Assembly: GCF_004402235.1 (NCBI RefSeq)
Contig: NZ_SOFS01000012.1
Location: forward strand, 451,749 to 492,115
Reading direction: 5' to 3'
DNA: 40,367 nt
Source: Cryobacterium glucosi
Lineage (GTDB): Bacteria; Actinomycetota; Actinomycetes; Actinomycetales; Microbacteriaceae
Shown here: positions 34,323-40,367 of the stretch, piece after piece
Position numbering within the stretch: the stretch's first letter is position 1
Layout of the letters: every line of letters begins with the position of its first letter
Made by a program: the position numbers and the translations under genes
Notes under the pieces: generated by a model
What the model saw: the letters and a program-made list of their open reading frames with translations, nothing else
Database searches by the model: none
Told to the model about the DNA's origin: nothing

Positions 34323-34730
34323 ATGAACCTCGTATCCGTTCGATTGATCACCGACGACGTGAAGCGCCTGGTCGCCTTCTACGAACGCGCACTCCGCACA
34401 CCGGCCAGCTGGTCGACCGATATCTTCGCCGAGATACGCACCCCGACGGGGACTCTGGCGATCGGCAGCACGCGGACCGTCGGCCTCTTCGGGCCCGGAG
34501 CCGCGCGCCCGGCCGACAACCACACCGCGATCATCGAGTTCCTCGTCGCGGACGTCGACGCCGAATACGCCAGGCTCTCCCCCTGGCTCACCGATGTCGT
34601 CACCGTGCCAACGACCATGCCCTGGGGCAACCGGTCCCTGCTGGTGCGCGACCCCGACGGTACTCTGCTCAACTTCTTCACACCCGTGACAGCGGACGCC
34701 GTCGCCAGGTTCGCCGGCCACGACCGGTAG
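34323..34730 (+). CDS. VOC family (glyoxalase/bleomycin-resistance fold) protein
   Basis: A 135-residue vicinal oxygen chelate protein. It has the two beta-alpha-beta-beta-beta halves of the fold: LVSVRLITDDVKRLVAFYERAL at the start, and IIEFLVADVDAEYARL with LLVRDPDGTLLNFFTP at the end. Members include glyoxalases, dioxygenases and drug-binding proteins; this one cannot be placed more closely. AAGGA eight bases before ATG 34323 is its ribosome site, unlike the leaderless neighbours. It converges on the WYL regulator, 77 bases away. Confidence 0.9.
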   Translation: MNLVSVRLITDDVKRLVAFYERALRTPASWSTDIFAEIRTPTGTLAIGSTRTVGLFGPGAARPADNHTAIIEFLVADVDAEYARLSPWLTDVVTVPTTMPWGNRSLLVRDPDGTLLNFFTPVTADAVARFAGHDR

Positions 34731-34807
34731 GGCCGGGCTCAGACTCAGGCCCAGGGCCCTGGCCGCGATGCCGGCGTGTACACCGGCCACCGCCGTGTGC
34801 CCGTCGC

Positions 34808-35506
34808 CTACCCCAGGTCGAGCCGGGTGACGACGCCGTACGGGATGTCCAGATCGTCCCTGGCCAGCGGGCGGGGATCGGGCGTCTCTGCCGTCACCGA
34901 CACGGACACGATCCGGTCGACGCGGAAGGCGCGCACGCCGTCGCGCAGCCGGCACCAGCCGAGCAGGTACCAGTGCGTCGGCGATCCGACGTAGCCGAGC
35001 GGTTCGACGTCGCGCCGGGTCAGGGCGCCTGCCGTGTCCCGGTAGGCGAGGCGCAGCACCCGGCCGGTCGACAGGGCGCTCGCCACGCTGTGCGGAACCG
35101 CCGGGAGCGGATGCCCGTCGCCGAGCAGGTGGATGCGCCCGGCCAGCTCCCGTGCGGCACGCGCGTCGTCAGCCTGCATCGCGGCCAGGAGTTTGGGCAG
35201 GGCGGAGCGTGCGGCGGCCCGGAACGGCGTTTCCTCGAGCAGTCGGAGACCGACGGAGAGGGCGACGGCCTCGTCCGGGGTGAGGTTCACCGGTGGAAGT
35301 GTCCGCCGCTGGTCCAGACAATAGCCGCCGGTGCGCCCGTGCTCGGCCCAGATCGGCACCCCGGACTGTTGCAGTGCACTGATGTCGCGCTCGATCGTGC
35401 GCGAGCTGATCTCGAAGCGCCCGGCCAGCCATCCCGCACTGCGTGGGCGTGGCGCGACCGCGCGCAGTTCCTCCACGATCGCATAGAGGCGGTCGGTCCG
35501 GTTCAC
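34808..35506 (-). CDS. WYL domain transcriptional regulator (YafY/DeoR-like)
   Basis: A 232-residue regulator. The N-terminal helix-turn-helix (NRTDRLYAIVEELRAV ... LAGRFEISSRTIERDISALQQSGVP, about 1-50) binds DNA. The C-terminal WYL domain reads PLGYVGSPTHWYLLGWCRLRDGVRAFRVDRI (about 175-205), with the WYL triad as WYL. WYL domains sense nucleic acids or small ligands. The start GTG 35506 is chosen because TAGAGT lies seven bases upstream and no ribosome site is seen. It is divergent from pepN, so pepN is a possible target; an imperfect palindrome lies between them. Confidence 0.92.
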   Translation of the reverse strand: MNRTDRLYAIVEELRAVAPRPRSAGWLAGRFEISSRTIERDISALQQSGVPIWAEHGRTGGYCLDQRRTLPPVNLTPDEAVALSVGLRLLEETPFRAAARSALPKLLAAMQADDARAARELAGRIHLLGDGHPLPAVPHSVASALSTGRVLRLAYRDTAGALTRRDVEPLGYVGSPTHWYLLGWCRLRDGVRAFRVDRIVSVSVTAETPDPRPLARDDLDIPYGVVTRLDLG

Positions 35507-35614
35507 GCCAGCCACTCTAACGGCAGGCACCGACCTTGCCGTCAAGGATCGGTAGGCTTAAGAGACGTGCGACCGGCGCCAGAAGCGCCGGTCGAGACTG
35601 AGATGGAGAAAACG
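35507..35614. promoter_or_regulatory. Divergent WYL-regulator / pepN promoter region with palindrome and leader hairpin
   Basis: TAGAGT (minus, 35519-35514) serves the WYL gene and TAGGCT (35553-35558) serves pepN. Between them CCGACCTTG and CAAGGATCGG (35530-35552) form an imperfect palindrome that could be an operator. Downstream, in the pepN leader, CGACCGGCGC and GCGCCGGTCG (35570-35594) form a perfect 10-bp stem with a 5-base loop, just ahead of the ribosome site. Confidence 0.5.
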
Positions 35615-38158
35615 TTGCCAGGAGAGAACCTCACCCGGATCGAAGCCCAGGAGCGCGCAGCGCTCGTCACTGTGCAGAAGTACGCGATCAGCCTTGACCT
35701 CACGACGGGTCCCGAAACCTTCGCGAGCACCACGACGGTCACCTTCACCGCGACCCCGGGTGCCTCGACGTTCATCGACGCGATCACGCGCACGGTGCAC
35801 GCAGTGACCCTCAACGGAGTCGACCTCGACCCGGCAAGCGTGAGCGACGGCATCCGCATTCAGCTCGATGGTCTCGCCGCAGAGAACACGCTCACCGTCG
35901 TCGCCGACGCCGAGTACACGAACACCGGTGAGGGCCTGCACCGTTTCGTCGACCCGGTCGACAACGAGGTCTACCTCTACAGCCAGTTCGAGGTTCCGGA
36001 CTCCCGCCGTGTCTTCGCAGTCTTCGAGCAGCCCGACCTCAAGGCCGCGTTCCAGTTCACCGTGACTGCCCCCGGCGAATGGGAGGTCGTCTCCAACTCG
36101 ACGACGCCCGAGCCCACGGATGCCGGCAACGGCGTGAAGACCTGGGCGTTCGAGCCCACCCACACGATCTCGAGCTACATCACGGCGCTCATCGCCGGCC
36201 CGTACGCGGTCATCCGCAGCGAGCTCACCTCGAGCGACGGCCGGATCATCCCCCTCGGCCTGTTCAGCCGCAAGAGCCTGTCCCAGTTCCTCGACTCCGA
36301 CTACCTCTTCGAGAAGACCCGCCAGGGCTTCGCCTACTTCGAGGAGAAGTTCAACTACCCGTATCCCTTCGACAAGTACGACCAGCTCTTCGTGCCGGAG
36401 TTCAACGCGGGCGCGATGGAGAACGCCGGAGCGGTCACCTTCACCGAGACCTACGTCTTCCGGTCCAAGGTCACGGATGCCATCAAGGAACGCCGCGTCG
36501 TCACCGTGCTGCACGAACTCGCGCACATGTGGTTCGGCGACCTCGTCACGATGAAGTGGTGGAACGACCTGTGGCTCAACGAGTCCTTCGCTGAGTGGGC
36601 CTCGACCATCGCCACTGCCGAAGCGACCGAGTGGACAGAGGCCTGGACCACCTTCGCCGTGATGGAGAAGAGCTGGGCATACAAGCAGGACCAGCTGCCC
36701 TCGACCCACCCCGTCGTCGCGACCATCACCGACTTCGATGACGTGCTCGTCAACTTCGACGGCATCACCTACGCCAAGGGCGGATCTGTCCTCAAGCAGC
36801 TCGTCGCCTGGGTCGGCCGCGACGAGTTCTTCGCCGGCGTCGCCTCCTACTTCGCCAAGCACCAGTGGGGCAACACCGAGCTCAACGACCTCCTCGTCGA
36901 GCTCGAGGCATCCAGCGGCCGCGACCTCTCCGGCTGGGCCGCGAAGTGGCTCGAGACCGCGGGCGTCAACACCCTCCGCCCCGAGATCGCCGTGGACGCC
37001 GCCGGGGTCATCACCGGCTTCTCCGTGCTGCAGAGCGCGACCGCCGACTACCCGACGATCCGCCCGCACCGCCTCGCGATCGGGTTCTACGACCTCGTCG
37101 ACGGGCAGCTCGTGCGCACCCACCGGGTCGAGATCGACGTCGACGGAGCGAAGACGGATGTTGCCGAGCTCGTCGGCCGCGCCCGCCCGGCCCTCGTGCT
37201 CCTCAACGACGACGACCTCGCCTATGCGAAGATCCGGCTCGACCCGGCCTCGCAGGAGGTGGCCCTCGAGAACCTCGCCGCGATCGAGAGCCCGCTCGCC
37301 CGCGCCATCGTCTGGGGTGCGATCTGGGACGCCACCCGCGACGCCGAGACCGGCGCCCGCGACTTCGTGAGCCTCGTGCTCGGCAACATCGCGAGCGAGA
37401 CAGAGTCGACCACCCTGCGCACCGTGCTCGGCCAGCTCGTGCTCGCCGCGAACTATTATGTGGCTCCCGAGTTCCAGGCCTCGACGCTGACCGAGGTCGG
37501 CGACGCGCTCTGGTCCCTCGCCCAGCACGCCGAGCCCGGCAGCGACGCGCAGTTCCAGTTCGTGAAGTTCTTCGCCTCCGTCGCCGCGACCGACAGCCAG
37601 CTCGCGAGCGTCGCGGCCCTCCGGAACGGAACGGTCCCGCTCGAGGGGCTCGAGATCGACACCGACCTCGCCTGGGAGCTGCTCATCGCCCTTGCCGCCG
37701 GCGGCAAGGTCGACGGCGCGGAGATCGACGCGGCGCACGCTGCGGACAACACCGCGACCGGCGCCCAGTCGGCCGCGCAGGCTCGCGCCGCTCTTCCGAC
37801 CCCGGAGGCCAAGCAGGCCGCCTGGGATTCCCTGATCGAGACGGACACCGCCCCGAACACGATCGTGCGCGTCACCGCGGCCGGGTTCCTGCGCGCGAAC
37901 GACACGAGCCTGCTCGAGCCGTTCGTCGACACCTACTTCGCGATGCTGCAGCCGATCTGGGTCTCCCGCAGCTTCTCGATCGCGGAGAAGCTCATCATCG
38001 GCCTCTACCCGTCCCCGCTCGCCAACCAGGCGCTCGTCGAGGCGACCCGCACGTGGCTCGGCGCCAACCCCGAGCCCGTCGCACTGCGTCGCCTCGTGAT
38101 CGAGAACCTCGCGGGAGTGGAACGTTCCCTCGCCGCCCAGGCACGCGACGCCGAGTAA
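35615..38158 (+). CDS. pepN: Aminopeptidase N (M1 family)
   Basis: An 847-residue cytosolic zinc aminopeptidase that removes N-terminal residues from peptides. GAMENAGAVTF binds the substrate amino end. The zinc site is HELAH at residues 300-304, with Glu323 in WLNESFAEW. A long helical C-terminal ERAP1-like domain follows, as usual for actinobacterial PepN. I chose TTG 35615 (giving MPGENLTRIEAQERA, the common family start) because GGAG lies six bases upstream; ATG 35603, four codons earlier, overlaps that ribosome site. It has its own promoter with a leader hairpin and a strong terminator after it. It is equivalent by position to Rv2467. Confidence 0.96.
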   Translation: MPGENLTRIEAQERAALVTVQKYAISLDLTTGPETFASTTTVTFTATPGASTFIDAITRTVHAVTLNGVDLDPASVSDGIRIQLDGLAAENTLTVVADAEYTNTGEGLHRFVDPVDNEVYLYSQFEVPDSRRVFAVFEQPDLKAAFQFTVTAPGEWEVVSNSTTPEPTDAGNGVKTWAFEPTHTISSYITALIAGPYAVIRSELTSSDGRIIPLGLFSRKSLSQFLDSDYLFEKTRQGFAYFEEKFNYPYPFDKYDQLFVPEFNAGAMENAGAVTFTETYVFRSKVTDAIKERRVVTVLHELAHMWFGDLVTMKWWNDLWLNESFAEWASTIATAEATEWTEAWTTFAVMEKSWAYKQDQLPSTHPVVATITDFDDVLVNFDGITYAKGGSVLKQLVAWVGRDEFFAGVASYFAKHQWGNTELNDLLVELEASSGRDLSGWAAKWLETAGVNTLRPEIAVDAAGVITGFSVLQSATADYPTIRPHRLAIGFYDLVDGQLVRTHRVEIDVDGAKTDVAELVGRARPALVLLNDDDLAYAKIRLDPASQEVALENLAAIESPLARAIVWGAIWDATRDAETGARDFVSLVLGNIASETESTTLRTVLGQLVLAANYYVAPEFQASTLTEVGDALWSLAQHAEPGSDAQFQFVKFFASVAATDSQLASVAALRNGTVPLEGLEIDTDLAWELLIALAAGGKVDGAEIDAAHAADNTATGAQSAAQARAALPTPEAKQAAWDSLIETDTAPNTIVRVTAAGFLRANDTSLLEPFVDTYFAMLQPIWVSRSFSIAEKLIIGLYPSPLANQALVEATRTWLGANPEPVALRRLVIENLAGVERSLAAQARDAE

Positions 38159-38183
38159 CCGCACCGCGGCATCCGCCGGCCCG

Positions 38184-38217
38184 AACGGCCTCGCCCCTCA
38201 GGGGGCGGGGCCGTTTT
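38184..38217 (+). terminator. Intrinsic terminator of pepN
   Basis: AACGGCCTCGCCCC pairs with GGGGCGGGGCCGTT (one G-T wobble) around a short loop, followed by TTTTC. It starts 25 bases after the pepN stop. Confidence 0.88.
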
Positions 38218-38275
38218 CACGTTGGCGGGGCGCTCAGGGTTCGCCCGGTCGGCTCTCGGTAGACTCGAAAGCGCT

Positions 38276-39586
38276 ATGAACTGGGACATTATCTGGGCTG
38301 AAATCGTCAAATACTTCACAACGACCCTCGGGCTACAACTGCTGCAGGTGCTCGGAATCCTCATCGTCGCGTTCGCGGTGCACTGGATCCTGCAGTTCGT
38401 GATCCGCCGCGTGGTGATCCAGATTGTCACCGGCGTCAAGCGCACCCAGAAGGTTGAGGACACCCGGGCGCTCAATGTGTCCCCGGTCGCCGCCGTTCGC
38501 GTCGTGCAGCGCACCCGTACGCTCGGCTCCGTACTGACCAACATCGTCAATGTGCTCGTCGTGATCATCGCCGGCCTGCTCATCCTGCAGGTGATGGCCC
38601 CGAGCATCCTGGGCTCGTTCGCCCTGCTGACGGCCGCGATCGGCGCCGGCCTCGGCTTCGGTGCCCAGAACATCGTCAAGGACATCCTGAACGGCCTGTT
38701 CATGGTCATGGAGGACCAGCTCGGCGTTGGCGACATCGTCGACACCGGGTTCGCCTCCGGCGTCGTGGAGACGGTCGGCATCCGCATCACCCAGATCCGC
38801 GACGTGAACGGCACGCTCTGGTTCGTTCGCAACGGCGAGATCCTCCGGGTCGGCAACATGTCGCAGGGCTGGGCCCGCGTCATCATCGACCTGCCCATCC
38901 CGTACAGCTCGGACGTCGAAGCCATCCAGTCCGAAATGCTGCGGGTCGCGACGGCGCTCGCCTCGAGTCGCAAATGGCGGTCGATCATCCTCGAGAAGCC
39001 GGAGATCTGGGGCCTCGAGTCGATTTCCGCCGAGGCCCTTGTCACCCGGCTCGCCGTGAAGGTGCGTGTCTCGGCGAAGTGGGACTTCGCCCGCGACCTG
39101 CGCCTGCACCTGAAGCTCGCGCTCGACAGCCTCGGGGTCTCGCTCACTCCGCTCAACAGCGTCGTGATGACGGGGTCGGACGACGGCTCGGATGCCACGC
39201 CGCCGACGAACCCCGTCGATATCGCCGCCGTCGCCGCGGCCGCGGAACCCGATCCGCTGCCGCACATCGAGGTTGTTCCGCTCAAGAAGGCCAGGACCCC
39301 ACGCGGGCCCCGCAAGGCCAAGTCCGTTGCCAAGAAGGAAGCCCCGGTCGACGACGCTCCCGTCGAGGCCGCCCAGGCCCCCGCCCCACGGGCAACCGCA
39401 CCCCGCGCTCCGCGAGCCCCCAAGACTTCCGCCACCCCGACCACCCCGACCACCGCGACCGCTCCAGCCACCCCGAAGGCTCAGGCAGCCCCGAAGGCTC
39501 CGACTGTTCCGACGCCGGACGCCGCCCACCCGGGCCCGCCGACTCCCGAAACCGAACCCACCCCCGAGGGATCCCATGACGACTGA
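38276..39586 (+). CDS. MscS family mechanosensitive ion channel with Pro/Ala-rich tail
   Basis: A 436-residue plasma-membrane channel that should open under membrane tension to release solutes on osmotic downshock. Hydrophobic segments at about 20-45 and 80-105 precede the pore helix AAIGAGLGFGAQNIVKDILNGLFMVMEDQ, the MscS signature. The beta domain follows (LGVGDIVDTGFASGVVETVGIRITQIR). After about residue 300 comes a 135-residue low-complexity tail rich in Pro, Ala, Thr and Lys, probably disordered. The start ATG 38276 has TAGACT ten bases upstream (38260-38265), leaving a leader of only a few bases. Its stop overlaps the glbO start by 11 bases. Confidence 0.93.
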   Translation: MNWDIIWAEIVKYFTTTLGLQLLQVLGILIVAFAVHWILQFVIRRVVIQIVTGVKRTQKVEDTRALNVSPVAAVRVVQRTRTLGSVLTNIVNVLVVIIAGLLILQVMAPSILGSFALLTAAIGAGLGFGAQNIVKDILNGLFMVMEDQLGVGDIVDTGFASGVVETVGIRITQIRDVNGTLWFVRNGEILRVGNMSQGWARVIIDLPIPYSSDVEAIQSEMLRVATALASSRKWRSIILEKPEIWGLESISAEALVTRLAVKVRVSAKWDFARDLRLHLKLALDSLGVSLTPLNSVVMTGSDDGSDATPPTNPVDIAAVAAAAEPDPLPHIEVVPLKKARTPRGPRKAKSVAKKEAPVDDAPVEAAQAPAPRATAPRAPRAPKTSATPTTPTTATAPATPKAQAAPKAPTVPTPDAAHPGPPTPETEPTPEGSHDD

Positions 39587-40064
39587 CCCCGCCCAGCCAC
39601 CGGCATCCGCCCCCGCCCCGACCCCGGTCGACCCCGCACTGCCTGCCCGGGTGCTGCTGCGCAACGGTGAGAACGGTGCCGCGATCGGTGCCTCGTTCTA
39701 CGAGCAGGTCGGCGGGCGACCGTTCTTCGAGAGGCTCGTCACCGAGTTCTACCGGGGTGTCGCCGGCGACCCCGTGCTGAAGCCGATGTATCCGGAGGAC
39801 GACCTCGGCCCAGCGGCAGCGCGCCTCACCGGGTTCCTCGAGCAGTACTGGGGCGGCCCGGGTACCTACAGCGAACAGCGCGGACACCCGCGGCTGCGCC
39901 AGCGGCACCAGCCCTTCAAGGTCAACCCGGACGCCAGGGACCGTTGGCTGCTGCACATGCGTGCCGCGGTCGACTCCTGCGAGCTGCCCGAGCTGCAGCG
40001 AACCGTGCTCTGGGACTACCTCGAGCGCGCGGCACACGCCATGTTGAACACGTTCGACGACTGA
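39576..40064 (+). CDS. glbO: Group II truncated hemoglobin
   Basis: A 162-residue heme protein that binds oxygen, and in relatives takes part in nitric oxide or peroxide chemistry. The two-on-two globin fold shows FYEQVGGRPFFERLVTEFYRGVAGDPVLKPMYPEDDL, with the B10 Tyr in EFYRG and CD1 Tyr in MYPED. The proximal F8 His is in RQRHQPFKV, and the G8 Trp of group II globins in DRWLLHM. A Pro/Ala-rich leader of about 30 residues precedes the fold. GAGGGA five bases before ATG 39576 sets the start, which overlaps mscS by 11 bases, so the two are coupled. It matches Rv2470 glbO in locus order. Confidence 0.95.
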   Translation: MTTDPAQPPASAPAPTPVDPALPARVLLRNGENGAAIGASFYEQVGGRPFFERLVTEFYRGVAGDPVLKPMYPEDDLGPAAARLTGFLEQYWGGPGTYSEQRGHPRLRQRHQPFKVNPDARDRWLLHMRAAVDSCELPELQRTVLWDYLERAAHAMLNTFDD

Positions 40065-40220
40065 CCTCAGGGCGTCTCCAACCGTCCCTGGAGGGGAGAA
40101 CAGGCTCTCGAAAGAACGAGAACGTTGTGAATTCGCCTCAACACGTACCTGATCAGAGTAGATTTCCACAGACCTGAGCCATACTCAGAGAATGTCGGTG
40201 GTGGGTCGTAACGTGGGGGC
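40065..40220 (+). promoter_or_regulatory. Intergenic region and leaderless promoter before the last gene
   Basis: A 156-bp gap. TAACGT at 40209-40214 lies exactly six bases before ATG 40221, the same layout as other leaderless genes here. A small stem TCTCG/CGAGA around 40106-40122 is the only other structure seen; no convincing terminator follows glbO. Confidence 0.45.
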
Positions 40221-40367
40221 ATGACGAACTTTCCGGAGTTGCCGGCATCGCGGGAGCAGCCGCATGGCGGTGCGTCTCCCAGTACGCCCGTCACCGTGCT
40301 GGTGCCGGATGCTGTCGCGGCCTTGGGAAGGTCATCAGCTGACTACGACGCGCTCAGCGACGAGCAG
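40221..40367 (+). CDS. Partial gene, probable HNH endonuclease (DUF222 type), cut by window end
   Basis: The first 49 codons of an open frame that runs off the window. It starts MTNFPELPASREQ and ends SADYDALSDEQ. The phrase YDALSDEQ near the start is typical of the many DUF222/HNH endonuclease genes in Microbacteriaceae, but neither domain proper is in view, so this is a guess from wording. An HNH gene also lies near glbO in M. tuberculosis (Rv2469c). -10 element TAACGT six bases upstream supports ATG 40221. Confidence 0.5.
   Translation, partial: MTNFPELPASREQPHGGASPSTPVTVLVPDAVAALGRSSADYDALSDEQ

Noticed and set aside
28006..35506. Genomic island or defence island
   Set aside because: No integrase, transposase, direct-repeat ends or known defence gene; base composition looks like the rest of the window.
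34973..35614. Upstream extension of the pepN frame
   Set aside because: It is antisense to the WYL regulator; homologues start at MPGENLTR.
35558..38164. Long minus-strand open frame opposite pepN
   Set aside because: A shadow of pepN; no recognisable domain and it would cover the pepN promoter.

Overview
This window comes from a high-GC actinobacterium, most likely a member of the Microbacteriaceae. By eye about two thirds of the bases are G or C. The protein wording fits that family: an actinobacterial-type RpiB, a group II truncated globin, a Rv2466c-type thioredoxin-fold protein, and the tig-clpP1-clpP2-clpX cluster. Many genes have a TAnnnT -10 element only 5 to 7 bases before the start codon, as expected for leaderless transcripts, which are common in Actinobacteria. 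I cannot name genus or species from sequence alone.

Layout: valS, a GNAT acetyltransferase and a small hypothetical gene (96-3410, +). An MFS exporter and a DHFR/RibD-like reductase (3431-5278, -). A methyltransferase, acyl-CoA-ligase-like enzyme and divergent thiolase in a row (9061 down to 5363, -). A divergent M3 metallopeptidase (dcp, 9200-11302, +) whose tail overlaps an ACC deaminase gene (acdS), which has its own GntR regulator upstream (11296-13062, -). Next comes the protein quality-control cluster tig, clpP1, clpP2, clpX (17642 down to 13177, -), preceded by tRNA-Pro and, divergently, tRNA-Gly. From 18 to 25.6 kb all genes are on the minus strand: a lipoprotein, a TSUP permease, L-lactate dehydrogenase, a NarL-type two-component pair, an amidohydrolase and a PaiB-like FMN protein. 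At 25.6-27.8 kb are a Nei/Fpg DNA glycosylase, rpiB and a DsbA-fold protein. At 28-35.5 kb is a mixed stretch: an MHS-family transporter, an unusual Cys-cluster SDR protein, an EAL phosphodiesterase with a DUF1059 gene, two GNATs, a VOC protein and a WYL regulator. The window closes with pepN, a MscS channel, glbO and the first 49 codons of a probable HNH endonuclease.

The backbone valS ... clpX-clpP2-clpP1-tig ... nei-rpiB-DsbA ... pepN ... glbO is in the same order as in Mycobacterium tuberculosis (Rv2448c to Rv2470). The remaining genes look like lineage-specific insertions into a conserved actinobacterial neighbourhood. Related jobs cluster: proteostasis (Tig, ClpP1P2, ClpX, and nearby the peptidases Dcp and PepN), redox and repair (Nei, DsbA-like, GlbO) and amino-acid or peptide use (AcdS, Dcp, PepN, amidohydrolase).

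I found no phage, IS element, CRISPR array or obvious defence island. The most unusual items are the SDR protein with a four-Cys cluster and no catalytic Tyr, a thiolase missing two of its four catalytic residues, a 12-codon leaderless upstream ORF before the MHS transporter, a twin divergent promoter with a perfect 14-bp inverted repeat, and several short tandem repeats at gene ends. No intergenic stretch exceeds about 255 bases.
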